64,000 nucleotides of DNA, taken from the NCBI GenBank assembly GCA_019096065.1, contig JAGUCH010000004.1:5208001-5272000 (forward strand). Reading direction: 5' to 3'. The stretch comes from Paracyclopina nana (lineage: Eukaryota; Arthropoda; Copepoda; Cyclopoida; Cyclopettidae). The notes beneath the pieces are model-generated. The model did no database searches. It saw nothing but the letters and a program-made list of their open reading frames with translations, and was not told the origin of the DNA. This document shows, piece after piece, positions 28,723 through 40,900 of this stretch. The translations under genes and the position numbers were made by a program. The first letter of the stretch is position 1. The number at the start of each line of letters is the position of its first letter.

Positions 28723-30380
28723 GAGAAGGAGCTATGAAGAAGGTCTGGGCATTTTTAGGCCCCAATTAAACGCTTACCTTGACTGCTATAAAGATGTCTC
28801 TCAATGCACACATCAGCAGGCAGCAACAAATGAAATGCAGCCTTGCTTTCTTGTCAAAACATTGTTTTTACTCAGCCTTGTTGCTACCTCGAATGTAGCA
28901 ATAAAAACAGGAAAACGCATAATTCATTCCACTTAGCTTTATTATGCATGATTTGGTGCAACACCATGCAAAATTGAGATGCAACTTCTTCTGCTAAATG
29001 TCAAAGCTGACCTCAAGGCAATCAAAGTAATCTTTAGGTTACCTCCAAATTGTATTTCATCATTTTTGTATACTCATAAACACATTTAAAAACCTTGGTG
29101 ACCTTGGGTGTCATTAAATTACAACAGTGCATAAACATCTTCAAGTGCATCACGTATTTCCAGTGCGGTGTGCAAAACAATGAAAATTAATGGTGTGCCT
29201 TTAAATAGGGGGATTTGGGGGTTTAAACAACTTATGCTTATTTTGTGACCTTTTATAAGGATGTCTTGGGCCCAGTTCAATAAGTCCTCCAACTCCTTAA
29301 TGAAGTTCTAGAATAACAAAAATGAGTAATATTTTTTAATTAATTTAGCTAATGGCAAAATTTGAGCCAGACCACCCTTGAGACAGAACATTTGCTGGAG
29401 ATAGCAAACGACGTCAACTTTCTTTAATGAAATATTTATAGCCTATTCAGCTAAACTTGTGATCCTCTATCTGCTATGAAAGCCTTTTTACTTTAAAATA
29501 TATGAGCAGAGCACATTATTGCAGTGTGCATCATCTGAGAATGGAATTTCCGTCCTGAGTCACATTTGGCAACTGAAAAAAGTGTATTGTTGAATTATCG
29601 GTTCAAATGTCAGGACTCGAGTTTGACGCACAAATTTTCCTGCAATGAGAGCCAATTTTAATTGAAATTGCCTTCTGCTAGCTTCAATCCTCATTCTTCG
29701 CTACTGCCACTACAAGGATTGAGCAAGAATCGGTTTCTGAATGAACAATTGTAGCATTTCCGTCAAAGCCTCGCAATTTGGAGGAGAAGGTTGAGCAAAA
29801 AGTGGGAAATTTTCCCCCTCAGATTGCATCACTTGTCATAGCAAGTAGGCTATACACCTACTGCACTGTATAAGGAGCTAGAAAAGAATCACTTCCTTAG
29901 CTGAAGAAGAGAAGCAATTTAATTCATAGTGAGATATCTCATTTGATCAACCCCTAAATAAAATCATGCTTTTTGTCACTCAATCAAATCCAGATTTCAA
30001 GATTTTTCGCTCTTTTCCATGCAAAAAGTCCTATGGTTCTTTTGAGATTTTCATCTAATTCTCAAATGAGAGGAAATGAGCTATGCATTTTGATCATGGA
30101 AAACAATGGTCAAACGATGTTGACTATGCCTTTTTCATCCGGATTCCATCATTCGTCAAGTCTACAAGACAAAGCCATTATTTTGGGTCGTTTTCAAGGA
30201 GTGTCAACACGCGCAATTATTGACCCTCATGGGCCAACTTTTGCGGCAACAGACGGCGTCGCACTGCAACAAAAGGTCATTTTTCACGGTTTTACGGTTA
30301 TCTTCCTCAACTCGTCTTCTTGTCCGCGTGTCACATTAAAAAAGTCACGAGGAAGACGGGGGAATTTGCACGCAAAACCG
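28723..30380. other. No gene recognised
   Basis: About 1.7 kb of AT-rich DNA between the divergent starts of transporter E and the mosaic gene. No protein-like frame is visible. The long frame that runs from 29973 to 30530 looks like promoter and leader sequence rather than protein. Confidence 0.4.
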
Positions 30381-30567
30381 GCGACGATCGCGAGACCCAA
30401 ACAAGAAGAAGAAGAAGCAGCGCGGATTTTATGTACTAGTAGAAGATTTTGGTTGTTGAAGCGCGCATCTTCTTCTTCTTCATCGTTTCTACTTAGTGTT
30501 CAAGCCAACGTTGACGTCTTCAGTTCGTAGGACAGCAGAAAACAACAGTGGTCAGTGCGAATACAAA
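30381..30567 (+). promoter_or_regulatory. Candidate 5' leader exon of the mosaic gene
   Basis: A GC-richer island with purine and pyrimidine runs (AAGAAGAAG, TCTTCTTCTTC) and a TTCAGTTC initiator-like motif near 30518. It ends at a good donor, ACAAA then GTAAGC, at 30568. The next plus-strand coding exon is the signal-peptide exon at 31922, and TTTCAG at 31717-31722 could be an acceptor for this leader. The link to the mosaic gene is inferred. Confidence 0.3.
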
Positions 30568-31267
30568 GTAAGCTAACTAAAAGTAAATTGAAAACTAATT
30601 TTGATTACCTAGCCAAATATCACCCAAAAATTACAAAAATCTTTTATCTTAATATTTTTAACATTTTTCTGCTAAAATTGGCTTTACTTTGCATCAATAA
30701 AAAGTAGGATAATTCATGCTAAATAGAGAGCTTACCAGAAATTGGCACAAATAGCCAAATGCCCATAAATTAGCAAAATTAAGTTATGCTGTTTAAAAAG
30801 AAGTGAAAAGCATGCTCAACTACAGTATATATTTACACAGCAACTACTTTGCTAAAAAGAAGCTAAATAGTTTCCAAGAATGCATTTCAAAAATGGAGAT
30901 GAGTTGGCGGAAAATCTCGGGCAAAGTGGCTCTTTTAATGGTGACACCAGCAACATCTTGAGCAATAAATTGCAATCAGCACACATGAGTGGGCAAAACG
31001 CGAAATCAGTGACATTTGGCCATATTATAAGATTACACCAACCTTGGAAGGGGTTAGCAGAGCCACAACTGCCAAATTTAGGACTTGAAGCCAGATATAC
31101 TAAATGAGATATGGACAGTCATTCCACCTCAAGGATTGTGGGTGGCTGCAATGTGTGTGTTTAAAAGATGGCCGTAGCATTCACAGCTTTTTTGCACGTC
31201 TATTACGTTGAGCAATCGTCTTCTTCCATTAATTGTTTTTTCAAGTCATTCTCGAGGACTGGATTAA

Positions 31268-31489
31268 GGGCCTGTTCACCTGCTTATTATGGCCGTTATT
31301 TTGGCAAAATATTGGAGAGAAATACTGAGAAACTGAGGATTTTTATATTGGTGTAGGATGGCTTTTTGTACCAATAGACCGATTCCGAAGTCAAAATCTG
31401 AAAAATGACTTTACAAATACCAGATATTTGCAAATTTAATCATAATATCGCGCGTTATTTTGCTGATAATAGTGCAGGTGAACAGGGCC
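31268..31489. mobile_element. MITE, copy 2, full length 222 bp
   Basis: Tips are GGGCCTGTTCACCTGC and its inverse GCAGGTGAACAGGGCC, flanked on both sides by TAA (31265-31267 and 31490-31492) as a three-base target duplication. It is the same length as copy 3, and the internal sequence AAATACTGAGAAACTGA is shared with it. No coding capacity. The tips and TWA duplication fit the PIF/Harbinger (Tourist) class. Confidence 0.88.
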
Positions 31490-31921
31490 TAAGTGACCAA
31501 GGACCTTAACTCCAGCAAGAAGTGAACAAATATTATTTCCTATGAAGCTTCCTTTAACACTATTCAAAGCATGTTCATCTTAAAAAATTGCCTTTTAATC
31601 AGAGAAAATTGGATCACGGCTATATTATCTTTAAAGCTTTTTCTGAATGAGTTTGTAGCTCACAGCTTAAAATTTGCTAATGCTTGATTTCCCATGCAGT
31701 AAATTTTTATGTCATTTCAGATCAGTCACATTGGATGATTGACATGGGCTAAATGGAGAGATTTTGACGCTCCCATGACCTTTCCAGTGGAAGAACTTTG
31801 ATTTCCGTTGCTTGCACAAGTGTCATCTTATGCATAACGAGTGTATACCGTTACAATTGATTATGCTCCAGCCAATAATCATTGGAAGTGAGAAAAAATA
31901 GTGAACTATCGAGACTCTTTC

Positions 31922-34900
31922 ATGAGGATAATGGCTCAAGAAAAAACCCTGTTTTTCCTGCTACTGGCAACATTTTTGCATGCAGGTAAGCAGTAGCACT
32001 ATTTTTTATGGCAGATCATCAGTTGAGGGCAACAAACAATGAAGTTGGCTTCTTCTTATATGGCCCTGACATAAATACCTTTTAAAAAGAATAATTGAGT
32101 TACACAACACAATTTTAGCACATGCATCAGCAATTCAGCTCAAGTTTTCTATTTTTATGGGAGCTAATTATGGGAAAAGAAGCCATATAGCAGTGGAGTT
32201 ATGGTGGAAAAATGAGCATTTTTATTGGCCTGAGTGAACAACAGCACAACACACACAGGAAAAGTGTTGAAGTTGTATTAGGAGTATATGTGTAGTTGTT
32301 GTGGTTTCTCAAGTTCAAAGTTTTGGGGCATGACTGGCACATGATGAAGAAGAGCCATAAAAAACCTTTAAAAAATTCCCATCATATAAAATAGATCTTC
32401 TGGAAGCCCATAAAATGGCTCCTTTGACAAGATTTTGGCTTGATTGCCATCTACAAGTTGCATAACCAGATAAGTAATATTTCGCAAAGCAAAAACCAAA
32501 ATCCATGTCCACAAGGTGCTACAGCAATGTGTACAGAAAAAATGAGCAATAAAAGATCATGTGAACTTGCACCCAATTTTTGCTCAGTTATGAGAAGCAC
32601 AAATGAACAATGAAGCACAACTGGAAGAAAATTCATTAAATGACTTCAAACTAAATGGAAAATTGACTAATCTTTCCAGCTCTCTCATGACCTGTGTGTA
32701 AACTGTGTGTGCAGAATCACATTATTGCCTTTAATGCCAATTAAAATGGTGCTTTGACAAAGCTGTAAAATGTACAGAGTCACAATGGTAAATCTTACCC
32801 TTTTTCACGCGCACACAACATTTTTCAAGTTTAAAAAAAATACCACTTGCTTTGGAACATTGACAAACACAAAAAAGGGAATTTGGCAAATATTCTTCTT
32901 TTTAAAAAGAGTTTCTTAAATGCGGTCTCTTGCAGAATATTCTAGCCTAATCTAGAATCTAAATGTTTTGTCATTGTAGCATGCCCATTCATCATGATGA
33001 AAACCACTTGTAAAAGCATTCAGTTGAACTGAGAAAAACGTTAATTCCATTATGTGGAATTCTTCCTTATTGATGGCCGTTTTTGAGACAAAACGCCGAT
33101 TTATGTCGTAAAAAAGCCCAAATTGATGCGAGATTGGCTCATTGTTTTTTACAAGTCTGAGAGTGACCCTCAAGGTCAATTGTCATCAAATGCAAGTGCA
33201 TTAATGAATCTTTCAGTCCACGCGAAGGCCAGTAAATGGGTTCGTAGTAATAATAATGGAATTATCTAACTAGCAGCTCTTTTGTCAAGCATGTCATAGT
33301 ATCTTGTTAATTATGCAGAAGGACATGGAAATTACAAGGGGAAAAAAGAGTTGCTCGCACTATTGTTGTTTTCACAACAAAAACAACAACATAAGTCAGC
33401 TTCCTCAAAATCTGTCAAAAATGCACGCTATTTGACCACCATTATATCCGGAAATGCACTCGCACGTCAGAAACGGGAATTTCTCGCCACCATTTTGCTT
33501 TGCTGATGACAAATCCTGGCGGTCTGGAGTCCACAATGGGGAAAAGTAGGCCCTAAATTGTAGCAAAATAACTCAAAGCAAAGTTGCTGCGAAATTGGAT
33601 ATTTGAGCTTTGGTAATTGTTTCCCTAATCTTGAGATATTTTTGGACTGGAATCCCCCGCTGTGGCAAATGGTTTGATGCACTGAAGCATTTACCGCAAC
33701 CCTAATTCAATTTTGCTCCACCCTTTCTTGGCTTGATTGGAAGGTATTCTATCATCAGAAAACAATTAGCCACTTGTGTGTGAATTTTGGCTCACTTTCA
33801 GCGAAGAGGAGCAGATTTCCACACTGTGATATTTTGCAGAGTCATCACACTGCACAATTTGCAAACTACCCCAAAAATTAAAAATCTTCTTAAAGCAACC
33901 AAGAGGCAAAAATAGTGCGATTGTACTCACTGCATTGTTTCAAATAATGTAAAACTGGGAGGTTACCTTTGAAAAAGCAACCTTATTTTAGTTCATAAAA
34001 AACGAGTTGTATGAGTGTCACCTATTCTCTGTGAATTTAAAATATTTTAAAACAGGAAAATCCGCGGAATTTTTGGGAAGAAAAGAAATAAAAAATACTC
34101 TTGGCCATGTAGTTCAAATCGAATGTGAAGAATTAAAGAATTACAGCAAGATATTCCACAAGGCTGCAAAACCATAAAACTGTCGCGCCAAAGCTCTTTG
34201 ATCACACACAGTATAAGGCATTGCAATGTCAAAAAATTATAGGCTTTATTGTCAAGCAGAATTTTTACAAGGCTGCAGCTTCTATGCTTTTTCAATAGGA
34301 TTATCTCAAGCATTTACCATGCACTCAATTGTGATTTTGCCCTCAAGAACAATCTGTTTGGTGTGTGATGAAAGAGAAGTGGCCTCCAGCAAAGTTTCCT
34401 GACACATATGGTATATTATTGGTGGGCTGAGTAGCACCACATTGTGTACTTAACCCATTAGAAATGCAGATGGCCATTATAATAATTTTCAAGCCTTTTG
34501 TTTGCACCCTTTAAAAATAATAATCATAATTATGGATATGAATGCAGATTGCAACTTAAGATATGGCAACAACAAAGCAGAAATTCTCGTGGTGAGAAAA
34601 CAGTTACTGAGAGGACAGGATGTATGGAATTTGGCTGGGGGCTGATAATTGGTCAATCATTGAAGAAATTGATTTAATCAAGCCTGTGCTACATCCAAGG
34701 GTTATTTTCCTAACAACCCAAAAGCAGGTAGCCTCGGGGGTGATAATTCAATGTAAGCACTTGACATCAGCCACTAAATCAAAAGAGTAGCTTCTCATAA
34801 AGGAATTTCTCAACGGTTGGTATATATAGTGTTATGCTATTAAAAAAGTCATTACAAGTGTGATTTCACGCCAAGTGCCCCTCATTTTTTGCTCATATGC

Positions 34901-37900
34901 TCAATGTGGGGTCACCACTCCACAGTATACATATTACTCACGTGGGTGCCTTAGCATAAAAGGCATTATTTTATTCTTTAGTGCATTCGTAGTCATTTTT
35001 CCACGTGGGAGGATATTATGTTATGTTTAACTTTACACATGAGCAACAGCAGGTCATCAACAGTAGTGAAACCTGTTTTCTCAAACGATATTGTGGGGCC
35101 CACAGCATAACTGGGTGTCTTTGAACTCTTTTCACATAATTTGGACTCCTGGGTGAAAGAATTCTCGTCACGCAGGCCTACAATGCCTAGCTCATGTACT
35201 TGATCATGCAAGCCCCAAAATCCTTTAGGTAATGCATGAAACAAAATTAGTGAAAAGAAGAAAACTGCCACAAAAACATAACTCTATTGAGCCATAAGAC
35301 TGATTTAAGGACAGCTCAAAAATATAAACAGTTTCAATATTTTCTTATATAATTGTTCATTATTTCAAATATAAGCCCATTAACAGAATAATGAAATTTT
35401 TTTCTACTTTAAAAGTTCCTCTCATTTACTTCAAATGAATTTTCTGTATATGAACCAGGCCTCAAAAGCAACTCAATATACCTACAAAGTACGCAGTAAA
35501 AACACACACAACATCAGTAAAACGGTCAATGATCTGATCTGAATTTTTCAAGGCCCACTGCTGAGAGGTGGTCATTAAAAAATTGGCACTACCATCAATA
35601 TTAAGCCTGGAGCTACTACAATGCTAAATCCCCCCAATAAGTCACTCTCCAAAAAGTATACAGATAGAGATGTTTTCCACCAGTCCTTATAGGTATATAT
35701 AGACTTTTCAGATGCTGTCAAGAATGAATAGCTTCAAATGTCACTCAAAGAAAATCGTGGTGGAGCAGCTCCTACGTGAATTAACAAGCTATTCCACCTA
35801 TATTGGCTTGTCTCTCTCAATACTAGACTCAGTTTCTAGTAATTGGAGGAAAGAAAACTATTTTTCTGACCTTATCTTCTCAAAAAATTGCTCCACTCAT
35901 TGGCTACCTTTTGGATCAGAGATCCTTCATCAAAATACTTAGGCATGGTTCACCTGCTCATAATATCTGATATTTTGTCAAAATATCGGAGCGAAATACT
36001 GAGAAACTGAAAATTTAGATACTGTTGTAGGATGGATTTTGGTACCAAAAGACCGAATCCGAAGAAAAAATCTAAAAAATGTTTTTGGAAGTACCTGATA
36101 TTTGCAAATATCAGCATAATATCGCTCGATATTTTGATCATAATATCGCAGGTGAACCAGGCCTTAAACTAGAGACACCTGGTGGCTAAAATAATATGAT
36201 AATTTCTGATGATGACACTTTTCATATCATTAATATCCCACTGCTTTTCTCAGCCCAAAATATGTCTGTGCTGCATAGTTTTACTTAGGAGACACACTAG
36301 ACATTAGTCACGCAAAAAAGAAATGACAGAGCTTCATTTATTATCATTATCAGCCAGTTGGGCTTCAATTTGAGCGCTTCTTTTTTGCTACTGTTAAAAT
36401 ATAAACATGGCAAGATTCAGTTCCAGATCAATAACCTTCAATGGCAAAATTTTCTGCCAATTATTGGCCCTATTCCTCCTTTGAAACTTACTCCACCTTG
36501 AATTTATTTATGAATCATTCTCTGGCCTGGAGCAAGTTTTCCTTTGTGTGATTGTTGCAAAAATTGCATTCCAAAGTGGCACATCACAATTGCAAAAAAA
36601 TCATGTTGCTTTGAACTCAAAGAGGTCATTGATCTATGATCAGAACCAAGGGAAAAAGCAGAGATTCATCAAAACTGATGAGGTGACATTCTTTTTTCCC
36701 GTTTGAAACAATGACCCTTTAACTTCAAGCTTAGCTGTGCCATGTTCATGTAAAAAGACAAAAAAATAATGAAAAAGTGTGCTAAGCTGAAGGAAATCTG
36801 CTGTCGACTTCCTTAACTCGACAAGTTCAGGCTGAGACAAGGTACTTTTTAGTGGCATTTTTGTCGAGTCAGCTGGATTTCACATCAGTTTTGACATAAA
36901 GCCTTAATAGTAAAAATTGCAAATGTTTACTTTTAAGTTATCTTGAAATTAATCTGACTTCAACTAATGCTATAGAATCAGTAAAGTGTTCCAATTGTTA
37001 TTGTAATGAGACTTTTCCCACATTTCTCAATTTTTCTTCATTTGTTTTTAATGCAGTTGTGATGGCAGTTTGGGGCTTAAATGAACTATAGGCATTTTTC
37101 ACAAAAGAGCTGACACATCATTTTCATGATGTCTTTGCATGTTGAAAGAGGAGCTTTTTTCTGTGGTTTTTCAATTACTAATGAGGTGCCTACTACTTGG
37201 AAAAACTGCTGCACACATGCACTGACACCACTTAAAAAATAACTTCCTTCAGACCGAGATTGAAAAAAAATTGAGGCCAAGAACCTTTTTTCCATTAAGC
37301 CAGTAAGTATGGAACATACACAAAAATGGCTGAAAACTAACTGCATAGGATTTATGATCAGCTTATGGGGTCATCAAGGGGTTATTTTACTATAATCTGG
37401 CAACACTTGTTGGTGGCCTAATAAATGGTTTTCCCTTCCTGGGCTGCTGACAGGCTTAAATTTTGCACGCAAAGAACTGTTAGATGAAAATTTTCTCCTT
37501 TCCACAATTTGTCTCATTTTTGAAGCACAAAAATTTCTTTGGCTGATGGAGGTAATTGAAATTTAGGAAGGTCATTAGTGTGGCATTTTTCAATTAAAAA
37601 CTTTTTAGGAGTGGAAAAAAGGAGTATGTAGGTTTATACCAACTTGGATAAAGTTGATAAATAGGTGTAATTTAGGCAATTTGTAGCAGCCCAAAAGCTG
37701 CTTCTCTCAGTGTGTGTGAAAATTGATGAATCCAGAGCAACAATTTTTGAGCCCTGGGGGTGGAAAAACGGAAAACTAGCCGAGGAGTTTGACCGCAGAA
37801 AATTAGGCGCGGATTCTTGGTGTGTGGTAAGAAATAATAAAGCTCTGTTCAAATACATGTCTGCCTCATAAATTCTTACTACCAACCCCATAGGATCATC

Positions 37901-40900
37901 ATGCATGAGCCGTGGAAGGGTTGTTCAAATGGAACATAATTCAAACTCTATGGTGAAGAAGCCCTTTGAGCTAAATATCACTTTTTCACATAGGTAGAAA
38001 AAATTTAAATGACAAAAGTGGGAACTTCAAATTTTCCAAATGTCTGCCAATTTAGAAAATGACTATGATTGTTGCTTTTTCTGGCAGCTTGTTACAAACA
38101 GTCAAAAAACCGTAGGTTCTCTTTTTTCTCAATCCAATTTGTAATAATCTGTGAGAAAAATTATTGCCCACTTTAAATTTATGGGTGTAATTGTTGCCTA
38201 CCCCCATTTTTTGCCCAAATCAATTTAGGGGTCAATTCTGGTCAAAACTTGTCATAAATTCTGGAAATTCCACATTTGAAACAAAAAGCAATCAGCATAA
38301 AAAGCTAGGCTATTAATTCACCACAGTGTAGTACTGTAATTGATTGCGAGGTAATGGGCTTTTTCTCCATCTTGTAACTGATGATGACGCAATGAAATGA
38401 GACGATTTTTACCCAGTCTTCAATTTCCTTTTGGCTGAAAAACGGGCGCGCGCGCGTTCACATCTCCACCAAAATGAGCTTAAATTGCAGTTCCAGGATG
38501 CATTACAATGAAACTGCATTAATTACACCTCCAAAACGTACAAGCAAGGAAAATCGGGTTGTACTAACGAGGATTAAATGACTATAATTTATAGTGCGAG
38601 ACCCAAAGAAAATTCCACCTTGTATAATTCTTTTATTCGGATTTTCTATTTTGGGCAAGCTTTTTCATATTTTTTCACAAACGACTTTTTTATTGTATCT
38701 TTGTGCATTTATCTTGAAAAATGCTTCACACATGAACTGAGCATTCATTTTGAAAGATCATGTGAAGAATTTTGTGCACAACAACAAAGATGGGTACCAC
38801 AATCTTACATTTATTAAGGTCAATCCATCAGCAAAAGGTGCATGCATGACACACAATAACTAATGGCTCAATCCTTCCATCACCTTTTTTTGGGGAGGGG
38901 AACACAAAATTATGTACGTATAAAGCACCAAGATGTTCACACTTGATAATAGACCCCACTTTGTTGTTGCCTTATGACCTTTCAAGGCCACCCATCTCCT
39001 TGATCAATTTACAGCCAGATTTTTGGTATTTATTGAGTGACTTTAATTGAACAATAAATAACAGCAGCATCATAGAAGTTGAATGTCCTGAATTGATTTG
39101 CTGATGACGTTTTTCAATAGTGTTTTCAGCTCTCAGCATCTTTTTCAAGGCTCATTAGATTTGGGAAGGAAGAAGTGTAAAATGTCAAATGCAATTTACA
39201 ATCAACAAAGAAAAGTTACCATAAAATGCCACCATCAACCCATAATCTTTATATTGAAAGGTGTCAGCCCAAGTCGCGTCGTGATAGGTAACCAACCACG
39301 TGGGTGAAAAATGTCAACAACAGCAATTGTTTTTTTTACTTCTATGCATAAGTCACGTGGTCTTTTGTTTATGTTTTCCAATTCGGCTGGAGGTCAGCAA
39401 CAAGACATCTAAACTTTGCTGTAAAGCTAATTTCAGCATCATTCATATCTACTTATAGTCAATTTACATAAAGCATATCATGCATTTAAGTAAGAAACTA
39501 TATAAATAGGTGACTGTTATTTTGGGGAAAAATCCTACCCAAAAAAGCTTCTTTTTGGCGCTGAACAAGTGGGAATAAGAAGGTCATGTTTTTCAAAGAT
39601 GATTTTCGCACTTTAGCCAAAAAAAGCAACTGTTCAGTCTCTTGACTTGCCAGGTGATCATCAAAGACTCACTTTTAATGAGATTATTTAGGTGCTGGCT
39701 CAACTCTTCCGGTGTAAAGCAAAAATAATGCAAAAAACGTGACATCCTTAGAAGACCGCTATACAGGCTTCTTAATTGAAGCATATGGCCAACCCTTTTT
39801 TTGCTAGGCAATTCTTTAGCAATATTTTGCCAGACACAAATTACATATAGAGCTCAAAAAGAAGATGATTATTTTCAATAGGCCCGCCTCTTCCACCATT
39901 TTTGAGGTCAAGGCCACAGAGAGCAGAAATAGTCAGAAAAAAATAACTCTTTTTCAAGAATCAGCTTTTTTAGGTGGAATTTCAAGGAGGCCAATATTTG
40001 ACAAGTGCTAGAAATCGATCCATCAGTGCCAATTTGAGTAAAGGCTCAACCGCCCACACAAATCGTGCAAAAATTCTCGAGCGTTCGTTCTTACGTCTAG
40101 TCTCGAAAATGAGCTTATAATAATATGCGGTTTGATATGTATGATATTGTTCTAGGTCGAACTTTCTCCAGAATGACACTAAAGGTGTGGTAATCATCTG
40201 ATATTGGGGGGTGGATCGTCTTCCCATACCAGCTCACAGTGGGATAAACCGACTTAAAAACGTTCTTCCTCTCAAACTCAAATTTTTCAGCCTCGATAAT
40301 TAGCATTATTAAGGGAGTCGCAATTTCGCTGGGTTTTTTTCATAACAGAAAAGTGCATGTGCTTAGTTTGCGTAATAGCCAAGAAAATGACTCCATCACA
40401 TGCTCGCGCATATCTTGTAATCATGTGGGTATATTTGTTCCATTTTATGGAGCCAAATGATCACATCAGCCCAAGCTTTATATATTTTCCATGTGTTTGT
40501 CCTTCTCAGCGTAACTTTTTGAAAGACTCATTTTTGAATGTCAAATAGCAAGAAAAATGAGCGCCAAAGCTTCAGCATGAAGAAGTCGTGAATGTCATCA
40601 CTATAGAGGGTACATAATACATATACTTTCTTGTGAAAATGTTGCAATCATGCTAATGAACATGCAATCCAGTCTCTGCTTTGTGTCACCTTTTTTTACT
40701 GTACACTTCATTTTTTGGGTCACATGCATGCATGGAGAAAAGAAACTGCTGCTGCTGCTGTTGGTGGTGATTGTTACAAGTAAAAAACTGCAGGAGACTT
40801 CCAAAAGCACAACAGAGCAGTGCCAAAACACCATGAAATTGACATTTGGAAAAAACAGAATGGGCAACCTCATCTTGATCAAAGTAGCACACTTTTTCAT

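Noticed and set aside
29973..30530. 185-codon plus-strand frame
   Set aside because: Composition follows the GAA/CTT runs of a leader region; no domain-like pattern; better explained as promoter and 5' UTR.
39982..40306. Overlapping minus-strand frames with a protein-like look
   Set aside because: Two frames share the look, neither continues, no family recognised; perhaps an old transposon fragment.
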